A stretch of DNA of 64,000 bases, taken from assembly GCF_000019785.1 (NCBI RefSeq), contig NC_010524.1:4452001-4516000 (forward strand), given 5' to 3'. This DNA is from Leptothrix cholodnii SP-6. Lineage in GTDB: Bacteria > Pseudomonadota > Gammaproteobacteria > Burkholderiales > Burkholderiaceae_C. A program made the translations under genes and the position numbers. This document shows positions 9,513-17,482 of this stretch, piece after piece. The notes beneath the pieces were generated by a model, which worked only from the letters and a program-made list of their open reading frames with translations, was not told the DNA's origin and made no database searches. Each line of letters opens with the position of its first letter. Position 1 is the stretch's first letter.

Positions 9513-10388
9513 ATGACCGAAACCTCTCCCCAACCGCGCGCCCACCAGCGCACCGGTCCGTGCCAGTTCGAAGGCCAGAGCGCCGTGCACCTGCGCTCGC
9601 CCGCCGGCGCCCAGGCCACCGTGCTGCTGCATGGCGCCACCCTGGTGTCGTGGCAGCCGGCTGGCGACGAAGAACAGCTCTACCTGTCGCCGGCGGCCGT
9701 GCTCGACGGCAGCGCGCCCGTGCGCGGTGGCGTGCCGGTGATCTTTCCGCAGTTCAACCAGCAGGGGCCGCTGCCCAAGCACGGCTTTGCACGCGACCAC
9801 GCCTGGACGCTGCAGGAGGCGACGGTGCGCGGCGAACACGCCTTCGCGGTGCTCACGCTCAGCGACAACGAGGCCACCCGCGCGCTCTGGCCGCACGCCT
9901 TCACGCTTGAGCTGACGATCAGCATCGACAGCCACCGCATCGACATGGAGCTGGCGGTGATCAACAACGGCGAGATGCCGTTCGAGTTCCAGGCCGCGCT
10001 GCACACCTACCTGTCCACCACCGACGTGCGACGCGCCCAGCTCGAAGGCCTGATCGGCCAGAACTACCAGGACACCGTGCTCGACCAGCCGCGCCAGCAG
10101 TGGATCGACGTCGTCACGATCGCCCAGGAAATCGACCGCATCTACTGGCAGGCGCCGGCCGAGCTGACGCTGCGCGACACGGGCCGCCGGCTGGCGATCG
10201 TCAGCCGCGGCTTCGAGGACTGCGTGGTCTGGAACCCCGGCCCCGAGCGCTCGGCCAGCCTTCCCGACCTGCCGGACGACGGCTGGCTGACGATGCTGTG
10301 CGTCGAGGCCGCGCAGATCGGCAACCCGGTGCGGCTCGCCGCCGGCGAGGAATGGTCGGCAATCCAGAGCCTGGTCGTCGCCAAATAA
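9513..10388 (+). CDS. D-hexose-6-phosphate mutarotase, aldose 1-epimerase family (291 aa)
   Basis: YeaD-like enzyme interconverting the alpha and beta anomers of hexose 6-phosphates. The sequence shows the expected beta-sandwich hallmarks: VRGGVPVIFPQF (substrate loop), KHGFARDHAW with the catalytic His, AALHTYL with a second His, and FEDCVVWNPG near the C-terminus carrying the acidic and aromatic residues of the pocket. Length is normal. It follows hemL by 48 bases and converges with phosphofructokinase, the two stop codons lying one base apart. A role beside glycolysis is inferred from that neighbour only. Confidence 0.85.
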   Translation: MTETSPQPRAHQRTGPCQFEGQSAVHLRSPAGAQATVLLHGATLVSWQPAGDEEQLYLSPAAVLDGSAPVRGGVPVIFPQFNQQGPLPKHGFARDHAWTLQEATVRGEHAFAVLTLSDNEATRALWPHAFTLELTISIDSHRIDMELAVINNGEMPFEFQAALHTYLSTTDVRRAQLEGLIGQNYQDTVLDQPRQQWIDVVTIAQEIDRIYWQAPAELTLRDTGRRLAIVSRGFEDCVVWNPGPERSASLPDLPDDGWLTMLCVEAAQIGNPVRLAAGEEWSAIQSLVVAK

Positions 10389-10389
10389 G

Positions 10390-11478
10390 TCAACCCTGAC
10401 CCAGGCAGACGCCGATCTGCCGCGCGCACACCAGCAGCGGGTGGTCGGTCGGCACGGTGCGGTTGCGGCCAGCCACGCTGGCGAGATCGACGCTCGTCAT
10501 CGCGCCGTGCTGCAGCGTCACCATGCGGTTGTATTCGCCGCGCAGCACCAGCTGGGCGGCGGCGTTGCCGTATTGCGTGGCCAGCACGCGGTCGAACGGC
10601 GTCGGGCTGCCGCCGCGCTGCACGTGGCCGAGCACCGTGGCGCGCACCTCGGCCTCGATCAGCGGCTGCAGCTGCGCGCGCAGCACATGGCCGACGCCGC
10701 CCAGGCGCAGCGGATCGGGGCTGTCGGCCACGGTGCGCTCGATGGTCATGCCGCCACCGGCCACCGCGGCGCCTTCGGCGATGCAGATCACGGTGCAGCG
10801 CCGAGCGCGCGAGCGCTCACGGCAGACCGCCGCGATCGCCTCGACGCTGTAGGGCAGCTCGGGAATCAGGATCACGTCGGCCGCCCCGGCCATGCCGGCC
10901 TCCAGCGCGATCCAGCCGGCGTAGCGGCCCATGGTCTCGACGATCATGACCCGACCGTGGCTCTGGCCGGTGGTCTGCACGCGTTCGAGCGCCTCGGTCA
11001 CGGTGGCCACCGCGGTGTCGAAACCGAAGCTGCGCTCGTTGTGGGCGATGTCGTTGTCGATCGTCTTGGGCACGCCGACCACCGGCAGGCCGCGCTGCGC
11101 CAGGCCGTGCGCCATCGTCATGGTGCCGTCGCCGCCGATGGCCACCAGCGCCTGCAGGCCGAGCTCGCGAGCGTAGGCGAGCACGGCCTGCGACACGTCC
11201 TGGCCGTGCCAGGCGAACGGGCTGGCGGTGTTGCTGGTGCCGAGCACCGTGCCGCCGGTGGCCAGGATGTCGCTGACCGAGCGCCAGTCGAGCGGGCGCA
11301 CGCGGTGTTCGATCAGGCCCAGGAAGCCGTCCTCGACGCCGATCACCTCGGCGCCGCACTGGTAGATCAGCGATTTGGTGACCGCGCGTATCACCGCGTT
11401 CAGTCCCGGACAGTCGCCGCCGCCGGTCAGCACGCCGATGCGCGGGGCGGGGTTCTGGGAATCTGTTGTCTGGCTCAT
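10390..11478 (-). CDS. pfkA: 6-phosphofructokinase, phosphoryl donor uncertain (362 aa)
   Basis: Phosphofructokinase-family enzyme phosphorylating fructose 6-phosphate. Seen motifs are TGGGDCPGLNAVIRA (18-32), IGGDGTM (114-120), PKTIDND (137-143, with the catalytic Asp), METMGRYAGW-type ETMGRYAGW (181-189) and GHVQRGG. In family lore GGDG marks ATP use while GGDD marks pyrophosphate use, and PGTIDND marks classical bacterial ATP enzymes while PKTIDND marks PPi or long/group III enzymes. This protein mixes the ATP-type first motif with the Lys-type second. The start is the ATG at 11478 with AGAGGAG 7 bases upstream; a TTG lies one codon before it. Confidence 0.88.
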   Translation of the reverse strand: MSQTTDSQNPAPRIGVLTGGGDCPGLNAVIRAVTKSLIYQCGAEVIGVEDGFLGLIEHRVRPLDWRSVSDILATGGTVLGTSNTASPFAWHGQDVSQAVLAYARELGLQALVAIGGDGTMTMAHGLAQRGLPVVGVPKTIDNDIAHNERSFGFDTAVATVTEALERVQTTGQSHGRVMIVETMGRYAGWIALEAGMAGAADVILIPELPYSVEAIAAVCRERSRARRCTVICIAEGAAVAGGGMTIERTVADSPDPLRLGGVGHVLRAQLQPLIEAEVRATVLGHVQRGGSPTPFDRVLATQYGNAAAQLVLRGEYNRMVTLQHGAMTSVDLASVAGRNRTVPTDHPLLVCARQIGVCLGQG

Positions 11479-11521
11479 CAAGCGCTCCTCTGGCTGGATC
11501 GGAAGTCTAGCGAGCCACTCC

Positions 11522-11527
11522 TAGAAT
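11522..11527 (+). promoter_or_regulatory. -10-like hexamer 6 bases before the mpl start
   Basis: TAGAAT is followed by only 6 bases (CGCCCG) before the mpl ATG, so transcription would begin at or next to the start codon. No Shine-Dalgarno can fit in that space. The -35 region has no clear consensus. Several other genes in the window show the same arrangement. Confidence 0.5.
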
Positions 11528-11533
11528 CGCCCG

Positions 11534-12976
11534 ATGCACATCCACATTCTCGGCATTTGCGGCACCTTCATGGGCGGCCTGGCGGCGCTGGCGCGCGAGG
11601 CCGGCCACCGCGTCACCGGCTGCGATGCCAACGTCTACCCGCCGATGAGCGACCAGCTGCGCGCACTCGGCATCGAGCTGATCGAGGGCTGGGGCGTCGA
11701 CCAGCTCGCGCTCGCGCCCGACCTCTACGTGGTCGGCAACGTGGTGAGCCGCGGCAACCCGCTGATGGAGGCCATCCTCGACGCCGGCGCGCCCTACACC
11801 AGCGGGCCGCAGTGGCTGGCCGAACACGTGCTGCAAGGCCGTCACGTGCTGGCGGTGGCCGGCACCCACGGCAAGACCACCACCACCTCGATGCTGGCCT
11901 GGATCCTCGAAGCCGCCGGGCTGCAGCCGGGTTTCCTGGTCGGCGGCGTGCCGCAGAACTTCGGCGTCTCGGCGCGGCTGGGTCGGATCGGGCGCCCGAG
12001 CGCCGCCGGGCCGTCCCAAGGCGCGAGCGCCCCCGCGGGGGGCAGCGAAGCGCACGCAGTGGCGAGCGTGGGGGCTCCTTTCGTCATTGAAGCGGACGAA
12101 TACGACACCGCCTTCTTCGACAAGCGCAGCAAGTTCGTGCACTACCGGCCGCGCACCGCGATCCTGAACAACCTCGAATACGACCACGCCGACATCTTTG
12201 CGGACCTGGCGGCGATCGAGACCCAGTTCCACCACCTCGTGCGCACCGTGCCGGCCAAGGGCCGGCTGGTGGTGAACCAGCGCGAGGACAGCCTGCGGCG
12301 CGTGCTCGAACGCGGCTGCTGGAGCGAGGTGCACTACTTCGGCGCCCGCAAGGAAACCCCCGGCGCCTTGCGCTCGCGCGGCGAGCCGCATGCGTTCGAC
12401 GTGCTGCGCGGCAGCCTCAAGGTGGCCCGCGTCGAGTGGGGCCTGCTCGGCGAGCACAACCAGCTCAACGCGCTGGCCGCGATCGCCGCGGCCGAGCACG
12501 TGGGCGTCAGCCCGGCCGACGCCGGCGCGGCTCTGGGCCGCTTCGAGAACGTGCGCCGCCGGCTCGAGCTGCGTGGCGAGGCGAGTGGCGTCAAGGTCTA
12601 CGACGACTTCGCGCACCACCCGACCGCGATCCACACCACCGTCAACGGCCTGCGCCGCAAGGTCGGCGTGGCGCGCATCCTGGCGGTGTTCGAGCCGCGC
12701 TCCAACACCATGAAGCTCGGCACGATGGCCTCGCAGCTGCCGTGGGCGCTGGAAGAAGCCGACCTGTCGTTCTGCCACAGCGGCGGGCTGGGCTGGGACG
12801 CCGCCGCGGCGCTGGTGCCACTGGGCGAGCAGGCGCAGGTGCACGACAGCATCGAGCGCCTGGTCGCCGCCGTGGTGCGCGCGGCCCGGCCGGGCGATCA
12901 CATCCTGTGCATGAGCAACGGCGGTTTCGGCGGCGTGCACGCCAAGCTGCTGGAAGCGCTCGCCGCACGCGCGTGA
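11534..12976 (+). CDS. mpl: UDP-N-acetylmuramate:L-alanyl-gamma-D-glutamyl-meso-diaminopimelate ligase (480 aa)
   Basis: Cytoplasmic Mur-ligase-family enzyme that recycles murein tripeptide onto UDP-MurNAc. MHIHILGICGTFMGGLA at the N-terminus, the ATP loop AGTHGKTTTTSM (109-120), VIEADEYDTAFFDKRSK (184-200) and the late VYDDFAHHPTAI segment are diagnostic for Mpl rather than MurC. Unusual is an extra stretch of about 30 residues at 151-181, Gly/Ser/Ala/Pro-rich, between SARLG and PFVIEADEYD; it is encoded by a GC-rich palindromic repeat (see repeat entry). The frame continues intact through it. The start codon lies 6 bases after a TAGAAT hexamer. The YqiA-like gene follows after 2 bases. Confidence 0.93.
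   Translation: MHIHILGICGTFMGGLAALAREAGHRVTGCDANVYPPMSDQLRALGIELIEGWGVDQLALAPDLYVVGNVVSRGNPLMEAILDAGAPYTSGPQWLAEHVLQGRHVLAVAGTHGKTTTTSMLAWILEAAGLQPGFLVGGVPQNFGVSARLGRIGRPSAAGPSQGASAPAGGSEAHAVASVGAPFVIEADEYDTAFFDKRSKFVHYRPRTAILNNLEYDHADIFADLAAIETQFHHLVRTVPAKGRLVVNQREDSLRRVLERGCWSEVHYFGARKETPGALRSRGEPHAFDVLRGSLKVARVEWGLLGEHNQLNALAAIAAAEHVGVSPADAGAALGRFENVRRRLELRGEASGVKVYDDFAHHPTAIHTTVNGLRRKVGVARILAVFEPRSNTMKLGTMASQLPWALEEADLSFCHSGGLGWDAAAALVPLGEQAQVHDSIERLVAAVVRAARPGDHILCMSNGGFGGVHAKLLEALAARA
11984..12076 (+). repeat. GC-rich palindromic repeat-like insert inside mpl
   Basis: This stretch encodes the extra mpl residues. Its core contains GCGCGAGCGCCCCC, a perfect hairpin at 12029-12043 (GCCCCC, 3-base loop, GGGGGC) and then GCAGCGAAGCGCACGC and GCGAGCGTGGGGGC. 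It looks like the abundant intergenic palindromic repeats I recall from Burkholderiales genomes, usually of the form CGAGCGCCCCC...GGGGGGCAGCGAAGCG. No second copy is present in this window, so the repeat identity is from memory. Its boundaries are approximate. Confidence 0.6.
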
Positions 12977-12978
12977 CG

Positions 12979-13602
12979 ATGGCATCCGGAGGGGCCGACG
13001 CCTGCGCGGTCGGCGTGACGCACCTGCTGTATCTGCACGGCTTCCGCTCGTCGCCGCAGTCGTTCAAGGCCCGGCGCATGGCCGACTGGATGCGCACGCA
13101 CCGGCCCGACGTGCAGTGGTGGTGCCCGCAGCTGCCGCCCTCGCCGCAGGCGGCGGCCGAGCGGCTGCTCGACGGTGTCAAAGACTGGCCGGCCGACCGC
13201 AGCGCCGTGATCGGCAGCTCGCTCGGCGGCTTCTACGCCACCGTGCTGGCCGAGCGGCTGGGCTGGCCGGCGGTGCTGATCAACCCGGCCGTCGAGCCGG
13301 CGCGCGACCTGGCGCGCCACATCGGCGAGCAGACCAGCTGGCACGACCCGCAGGATCATTTCTTCTTCCGCGCCGAATTCATCGACGAGTTGCGCGCCCT
13401 GCGCCCCGCCGCGCTGAGCCGCCCGCAGCGCTACCTGGCCGTGATCGCAAAAGGCGACGAGGTGCTCGACTGGCGCGAGATGCAAGCGCGTTACGCCGAC
13501 ACGCAGATCCGCCTGATCGACGGCAGCGACCACGCGCTGAGCGATTTCGACATCCACCTGCCGCAGATCCTGCAGTTCCTCGGGCTCGATCGCGCCGCCT
13601 GA
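12979..13602 (+). CDS. YqiA/YcfP-like alpha/beta-hydrolase esterase (207 aa)
   Basis: Small alpha/beta-hydrolase of the YqiA family, which includes acyl-ester hydrolases of unknown natural substrate. [16 protein letters not shown] gives the oxyanion-hole HGF motif, [11 protein letters not shown] carries the nucleophile Ser, and GDEVLDW plus DGSDHAL supply the expected Asp and His of the triad. Length is typical. The ATG at 12979 lies 2 bases after the mpl stop, so the two are probably co-transcribed; a GTG at 13015 is an alternative start immediately before the hydrolase fold. Confidence 0.8.
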   Translation: MASGGADACAVGVTHLLYLHGFRSSPQSFKARRMADWMRTHRPDVQWWCPQLPPSPQAAAERLLDGVKDWPADRSAVIGSSLGGFYATVLAERLGWPAVLINPAVEPARDLARHIGEQTSWHDPQDHFFFRAEFIDELRALRPAALSRPQRYLAVIAKGDEVLDWREMQARYADTQIRLIDGSDHALSDFDIHLPQILQFLGLDRAA

Positions 13603-13654
13603 AGGGCGAGCCGAGCCCACCGTTCCCGTCCCACCACCCTTGCGTTCCCACACC

Positions 13655-14395
13655 ATGCGATTGAAAAACAAGGTTTCCATCATCACCGGCGCGGCCCAGG
13701 GCATCGGCCTGGCCACGGCGCTCAAGTTCGCCCGCGAAGGTGCGATCGTGATCGTCTGCGACCTGCGCCAGGCCGCGGTCGATGCGGCAGTGGCCCAGTG
13801 CCGCGAGCTGGGCGCGTTGGCCGACGGCTTTGCGCTCGACGTCACCGACCGCACGGCGGTCGACGCGATGGTGGCCGCCGTCAAGGCCCGCCACGGCCGC
13901 ATCGACACGCTGGTCAACAACGCCGGCATCACGAAGGACGCGCGGCTGCAGAAGATGACGATCGAGCAGTTCGACGCCGTGATCGACGTCAACCTGCGCG
14001 CGGTCTTCCACTGCGCGCAGGCGGTGGCAGATACGATGGTCGAGCAGGGCGCGGGCGTGATCCTGAACGCCAGCAGCGTGGTCGGCATCTACGGCAACTT
14101 CGGCCAGACCAACTACGCGGCCACCAAATTCGGCGTGATCGGCTTCACCAAAACCTGGAGCCGCGAGCTCGGCCCCAAGGGCGTGCGGGTCAATGCGGTG
14201 GCGCCGGGTTTCATCGAGACGCCGATCCTCGCGACCATCCCCGACAAGGTGATGGAGCAGATGCGCCACGACGTGCCGCTGCGCCGCCTGGGCAAGCCCG
14301 AGGAGATCGCCAACGTCTACGCCTTCCTGGCCAGCGACGAGGCCAGCTACATCAACGGCACCGTGATCGAGGTGGCAGGCGGGCTGACCGTCTGA
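13655..14395 (+). CDS. fabG: SDR-family 3-oxoacyl-ACP reductase, FabG-like (246 aa)
   Basis: NADPH-type short-chain dehydrogenase. The cofactor motif [12 protein letters not shown], the NNAG motif, the catalytic Ser in [11 protein letters not shown] and the YAATK Tyr/Lys pair are present, and the C-terminus ends with the FabG-type [17 protein letters not shown]. Length equals that of FabG enzymes. The neighbours are not other fatty-acid synthesis genes, so this could be a secondary FabG paralogue, for example for hydroxyacyl or PHA-related substrates; the symbol is a family label. The ATG at 13655 is preferred over a TTG at 13640. Confidence 0.78.
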   Translation: MRLKNKVSIITGAAQGIGLATALKFAREGAIVIVCDLRQAAVDAAVAQCRELGALADGFALDVTDRTAVDAMVAAVKARHGRIDTLVNNAGITKDARLQKMTIEQFDAVIDVNLRAVFHCAQAVADTMVEQGAGVILNASSVVGIYGNFGQTNYAATKFGVIGFTKTWSRELGPKGVRVNAVAPGFIETPILATIPDKVMEQMRHDVPLRRLGKPEEIANVYAFLASDEASYINGTVIEVAGGLTV

Positions 14396-14419
14396 GCCGG
14401 CCGGCGGTGCGCGCCCTGC

Positions 14420-14425
14420 GACAAT
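14420..14425 (+). promoter_or_regulatory. -10-like hexamer 9 bases before the RNase gene
   Basis: GACAAT lies 9 bases before the ATG at 14435 with C-rich sequence between and no Shine-Dalgarno. If used, the mRNA would have a 5' leader of only about two bases. Confidence 0.4.
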
Positions 14426-14434
14426 CCCGCCCCT

Positions 14435-16552
14435 ATGGCCCAGAACCCTCCACAGCACTCAGCCCAGCATTTCGCCCTGTTTGACGAAGCCGGCAAATTC
14501 CTCGCCGGCCGTGTCCTGTCCGAAGCCGAAAGCTCGCTGCAGATCGAGCTCGACTCGGGCAAGCGGGCCAAGGTCAAGGCCGTCAACGTGATGCTGCGCT
14601 TCGACAAGCCCGCGCCGGCCGAGCTGATCGCCGAAGGCCAGCGCCTGGCCGAGCAGATCGACCTCGACCTGGCCTGGGAATTCGCGCCCGAAGAGGATTT
14701 CGGCTTCGCCGATTTCGCGCGCGACTATTTCAACGCCAGCGCCGGCGTGACGCAGCAGGCCGCGGCGCTGTTTCGCCTGCACGGCGCGCCGCACTACTTC
14801 CGCCGCGCCGGCAAGGGCCAGTTCCGCAAGGCGCCCGAAGAGATCGTCAAAGCCGCGCTGCTGGGCATCGAGCGCAAGGCCCAGCAGGCCGCGCAGATCG
14901 AGGGCTGGGTCGGCGAGCTGGTGGCCAGGACCTGCCCGCAGCCGGTGCGCGAGCAGCTCTACAAGATCCTCTTCAAGCCCGACAAGAACGCGCCCGAATA
15001 CAAGGCGGTGGTCGACGCCGCCCGCCGCGCCCAGCGCGCGCCGCTCGACCTGCTGCTCGACGCCGGCGCGATCGACAGCCCCTACCAGTTCCACTGGCGG
15101 CGCTTCCTGTTCGACCAGTTCCCCAAGGGCACGAACTTCCCCGCCGGCCTGGCTGCGCCGGCCATCAAGGACGAGCTGCCGCTGGCGCCGGTGCGGGCGT
15201 TTTCGGTCGACGACTCGTCGACCACCGAGATCGACGACGCGCTGTCGGTGCAGGGCCTGGGCAGCGGCACGGTGATCTTCGGCGTGCACATCGCCGCGCC
15301 CGCGCTGGCGGTTCAGCCCGACTCGGCCGTCGACAAGGTGGCGCGCGACCGTTTCTCGACCGTCTACATGCCGGGCTGGAAGCTGACCATGCTGCCCGAC
15401 GAGGTGGTGCAGTCGTACACGCTGATGGAAGGCCGCGATTGCCCGGCCGTGTCGCTGTACGTCACCTTCGACGAGGCCACGCTGGAGGTGCGCGGCAGCG
15501 AGACCAAGATCGAGCGCGTGCCGATCGCCGCCAACCTGCGCCACGACCAGCTCGACGCCGTCGTCACCGAAGCCGCGCTGACCGGTGCGGCGCCGGCCGA
15601 GTTCGCCTTCGCGCCCGAGCTGAGCTTCGCCTTCCGGCTGGCCCGTCACCTGAAGGCCGGGCGCGAGGTGGTGCGCGGCAAGCCGGAGAACTTCAACCGG
15701 CCGGACTACAACTTCAAGCTGGTCGACGCCGAGGGGCTGTCGATCGCCGAGCTGCCGGCCGGCCATGAAAAGATCGTGATCAGCGAACGCCGCCGCGGCG
15801 CGCCGCTCGACACCATCGTCGCCGAGGCCATGATCCTGGCCAACAACACCTGGGGCGGCTGGCTGGCCGAGCTGGGCGTGCCGGGCATCTACCGCAGCCA
15901 GGCCAGCATGGCGCCGGGCATCAAGGTGCGCATGCAGACCCGGCCCGCGCCACACGCCGGCATGGGCGTGGCGCACTACACCTGGGCCACCTCGCCGCTG
16001 CGCCGCTACGTCGACCTGGTCAACCAATGGCAGATCATCGCCTGCGCCCGCCACGGCCGCACCGCCGCGCTGGTGGCGCCGTTCAAGCCCAAGGACACCG
16101 CGCTGCTGGCGATCATCAGCGGCTTCGACGCCGCCTACTCGGCCTACAACGGCTTCCAGAACGGCATCGAGCGCTACTGGACGCTGCGCTGGCTGGAGCA
16201 GAACGACGTCACCGAGATCGACTGCTCGGTGATGAAGGACGGCCTGGTGCGCGCCGACAGCCTGCCGCTGGTGCTGCGCGCCATCGGCGCCGAGCAGATG
16301 CCGCGCGGCGCGCATGTGCGCGTGCGGCTGGGCCGCCCCGACCTGCTGACGCTCGACATCGGGGGCAGCGTCTCGACCCGCCTGGATGATGCGGCCTGCG
16401 CCGAAGCCGTGCCCGAGGACGAAGGCGACGACGCCGCCGAGGCCGCGCCGCTGGCGCTGGCGATCGACCTGGGGGACGCGGATGCAGGCGCCGATCCGGG
16501 AGCCGACGCCGGCACCACGGCCGGCGCCGACAGCGTGCCCGCCCAAGGCTGA
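14435..16552 (+). CDS. RNase II/VacB-family exoribonuclease (705 aa)
   Basis: Predicted 3'-to-5' exoribonuclease of the RNB superfamily. The catalytic metal-binding segment FSVDDSSTTEIDDALSV is near residues 256-272, followed by FGVHIAAPA and later YTWATSPLRRYVDLVNQWQ, both RNB hallmarks. The N-terminal 200 residues do not look like the double cold-shock region of RNase R and resemble the shorter betaproteobacterial VacB-like group. The C-terminus is Ala/Asp/Gly-rich and low complexity. The TonB-like gene follows 14 bases later on the same strand. Confidence 0.85.
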   Translation: MAQNPPQHSAQHFALFDEAGKFLAGRVLSEAESSLQIELDSGKRAKVKAVNVMLRFDKPAPAELIAEGQRLAEQIDLDLAWEFAPEEDFGFADFARDYFNASAGVTQQAAALFRLHGAPHYFRRAGKGQFRKAPEEIVKAALLGIERKAQQAAQIEGWVGELVARTCPQPVREQLYKILFKPDKNAPEYKAVVDAARRAQRAPLDLLLDAGAIDSPYQFHWRRFLFDQFPKGTNFPAGLAAPAIKDELPLAPVRAFSVDDSSTTEIDDALSVQGLGSGTVIFGVHIAAPALAVQPDSAVDKVARDRFSTVYMPGWKLTMLPDEVVQSYTLMEGRDCPAVSLYVTFDEATLEVRGSETKIERVPIAANLRHDQLDAVVTEAALTGAAPAEFAFAPELSFAFRLARHLKAGREVVRGKPENFNRPDYNFKLVDAEGLSIAELPAGHEKIVISERRRGAPLDTIVAEAMILANNTWGGWLAELGVPGIYRSQASMAPGIKVRMQTRPAPHAGMGVAHYTWATSPLRRYVDLVNQWQIIACARHGRTAALVAPFKPKDTALLAIISGFDAAYSAYNGFQNGIERYWTLRWLEQNDVTEIDCSVMKDGLVRADSLPLVLRAIGAEQMPRGAHVRVRLGRPDLLTLDIGGSVSTRLDDAACAEAVPEDEGDDAAEAAPLALAIDLGDADAGADPGADAGTTAGADSVPAQG

Positions 16553-16566
16553 GCACGGGGCGTGAC

Positions 16567-17457
16567 GTGAACGCGAAATCCGTCCTGCAACGCCTGCGGC
16601 AACTGTCGACCCTGCAGGTGGCGCTGCTGGTCAGCCTGGCCGTGCACGCGGCCTTGCTGACGGTGCGCTTCGTCGACCCCGAAGGTTTGCGGCGCATCCT
16701 CGAAGACACGCCGCTGGAGGTGGTGCTGGTCAATTCCAGCAGCGCCACCGCGCCGCCCAACGCGCAGGTCATCGCCCAGCGCAACCTGGCCGGCGGCGGC
16801 GATGCGGCACAGGGCCGGGCGACCTCGCCGCTGCCGCCGATGCCGACCACCCAGGCCGGCGATTCGTTCGAGGACACCCGCCAGCAGATCGCGCAGCTGC
16901 AGGCGCAGCAGATGCTGCTGCTGGCGCAGGTCAAGCGCGAGCTGGCCAGCCTGTCCACGCCCGAGCAGCGCCAGAGCGGCAACCCGACGCTGCGTCCGGC
17001 CGAGGAGCAGCGCCGCCGCCAGCTGCTGGCCCTGCTGGCGCAGATCGAGAAACGCATCCAGCAGGAAAACGCCCGGCCGCGCCGGCGCTTCGTCAGCCCG
17101 GCCGCGCGCGAGGGCGTGCACGCGCTCTATTACGACAGCCTGCGCCAGCGCGTCGAGGACGTCGGCACCCGCAACTTCCCGGAGGTCAACGGCCGCAAGC
17201 TCTACGGCGAACTGACGATGCTGGTGGCAGTGGGCGGCAGCGGCGAGGTGGTCGAGGCCGACATCGTGCAGTCGTCAGGCAACAAGGTGCTCGACAAGCG
17301 CGCCCTGACGATCGTGCGCGGCGCCGCGCCCTACGGCAACTTCACGCCGGCGATGCTGGCGCAGTTCGACCAGCTGGTGTTCGTCTCGCGCTTCCGCTTC
17401 ACGCGCGACGAGGGCCTGAAGGCGGCCGTCGAGGACGCCACCGGCGCGCGACCCTGA
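16567..17457 (+). CDS. TonB-like energy transducer / TonB C-terminal domain protein (296 aa)
   Basis: Inner-membrane-anchored periplasmic protein. A single membrane segment lies near residues 18-34 (VALLVSLAVHAALLTVRFV), a Gln/Arg-rich helical region spans about 100-175, and a TonB C-terminal fold follows (VNGRKLYGELTMLVAVGGSG ... VLDKRALTIVRGAAPYGNF). The classical Pro-rich spacer of TonB is absent and no exbB/exbD lies next to it, so it may not energise an iron receptor. It starts at a GTG. The RNase gene is directly upstream and mtgA 25 bases downstream, an arrangement I associate with Burkholderiales. Confidence 0.78.
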   Translation: MNAKSVLQRLRQLSTLQVALLVSLAVHAALLTVRFVDPEGLRRILEDTPLEVVLVNSSSATAPPNAQVIAQRNLAGGGDAAQGRATSPLPPMPTTQAGDSFEDTRQQIAQLQAQQMLLLAQVKRELASLSTPEQRQSGNPTLRPAEEQRRRQLLALLAQIEKRIQQENARPRRRFVSPAAREGVHALYYDSLRQRVEDVGTRNFPEVNGRKLYGELTMLVAVGGSGEVVEADIVQSSGNKVLDKRALTIVRGAAPYGNFTPAMLAQFDQLVFVSRFRFTRDEGLKAAVEDATGARP

Positions 17458-17482
17458 ACCTTCTGAAAAGTCCTCCGACGCG

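Noticed and set aside
7211..10004. Long minus-strand frames opposite thiD-like, hemL and the mutarotase gene.
   Set aside because: Low-complexity Arg/His/Gly sequence with no family motifs; the plus-strand genes are certain.
10380..10400. Terminator between the mutarotase and pfkA genes.
   Set aside because: Stop codons are one base apart and no hairpin with a T-tract is visible nearby.
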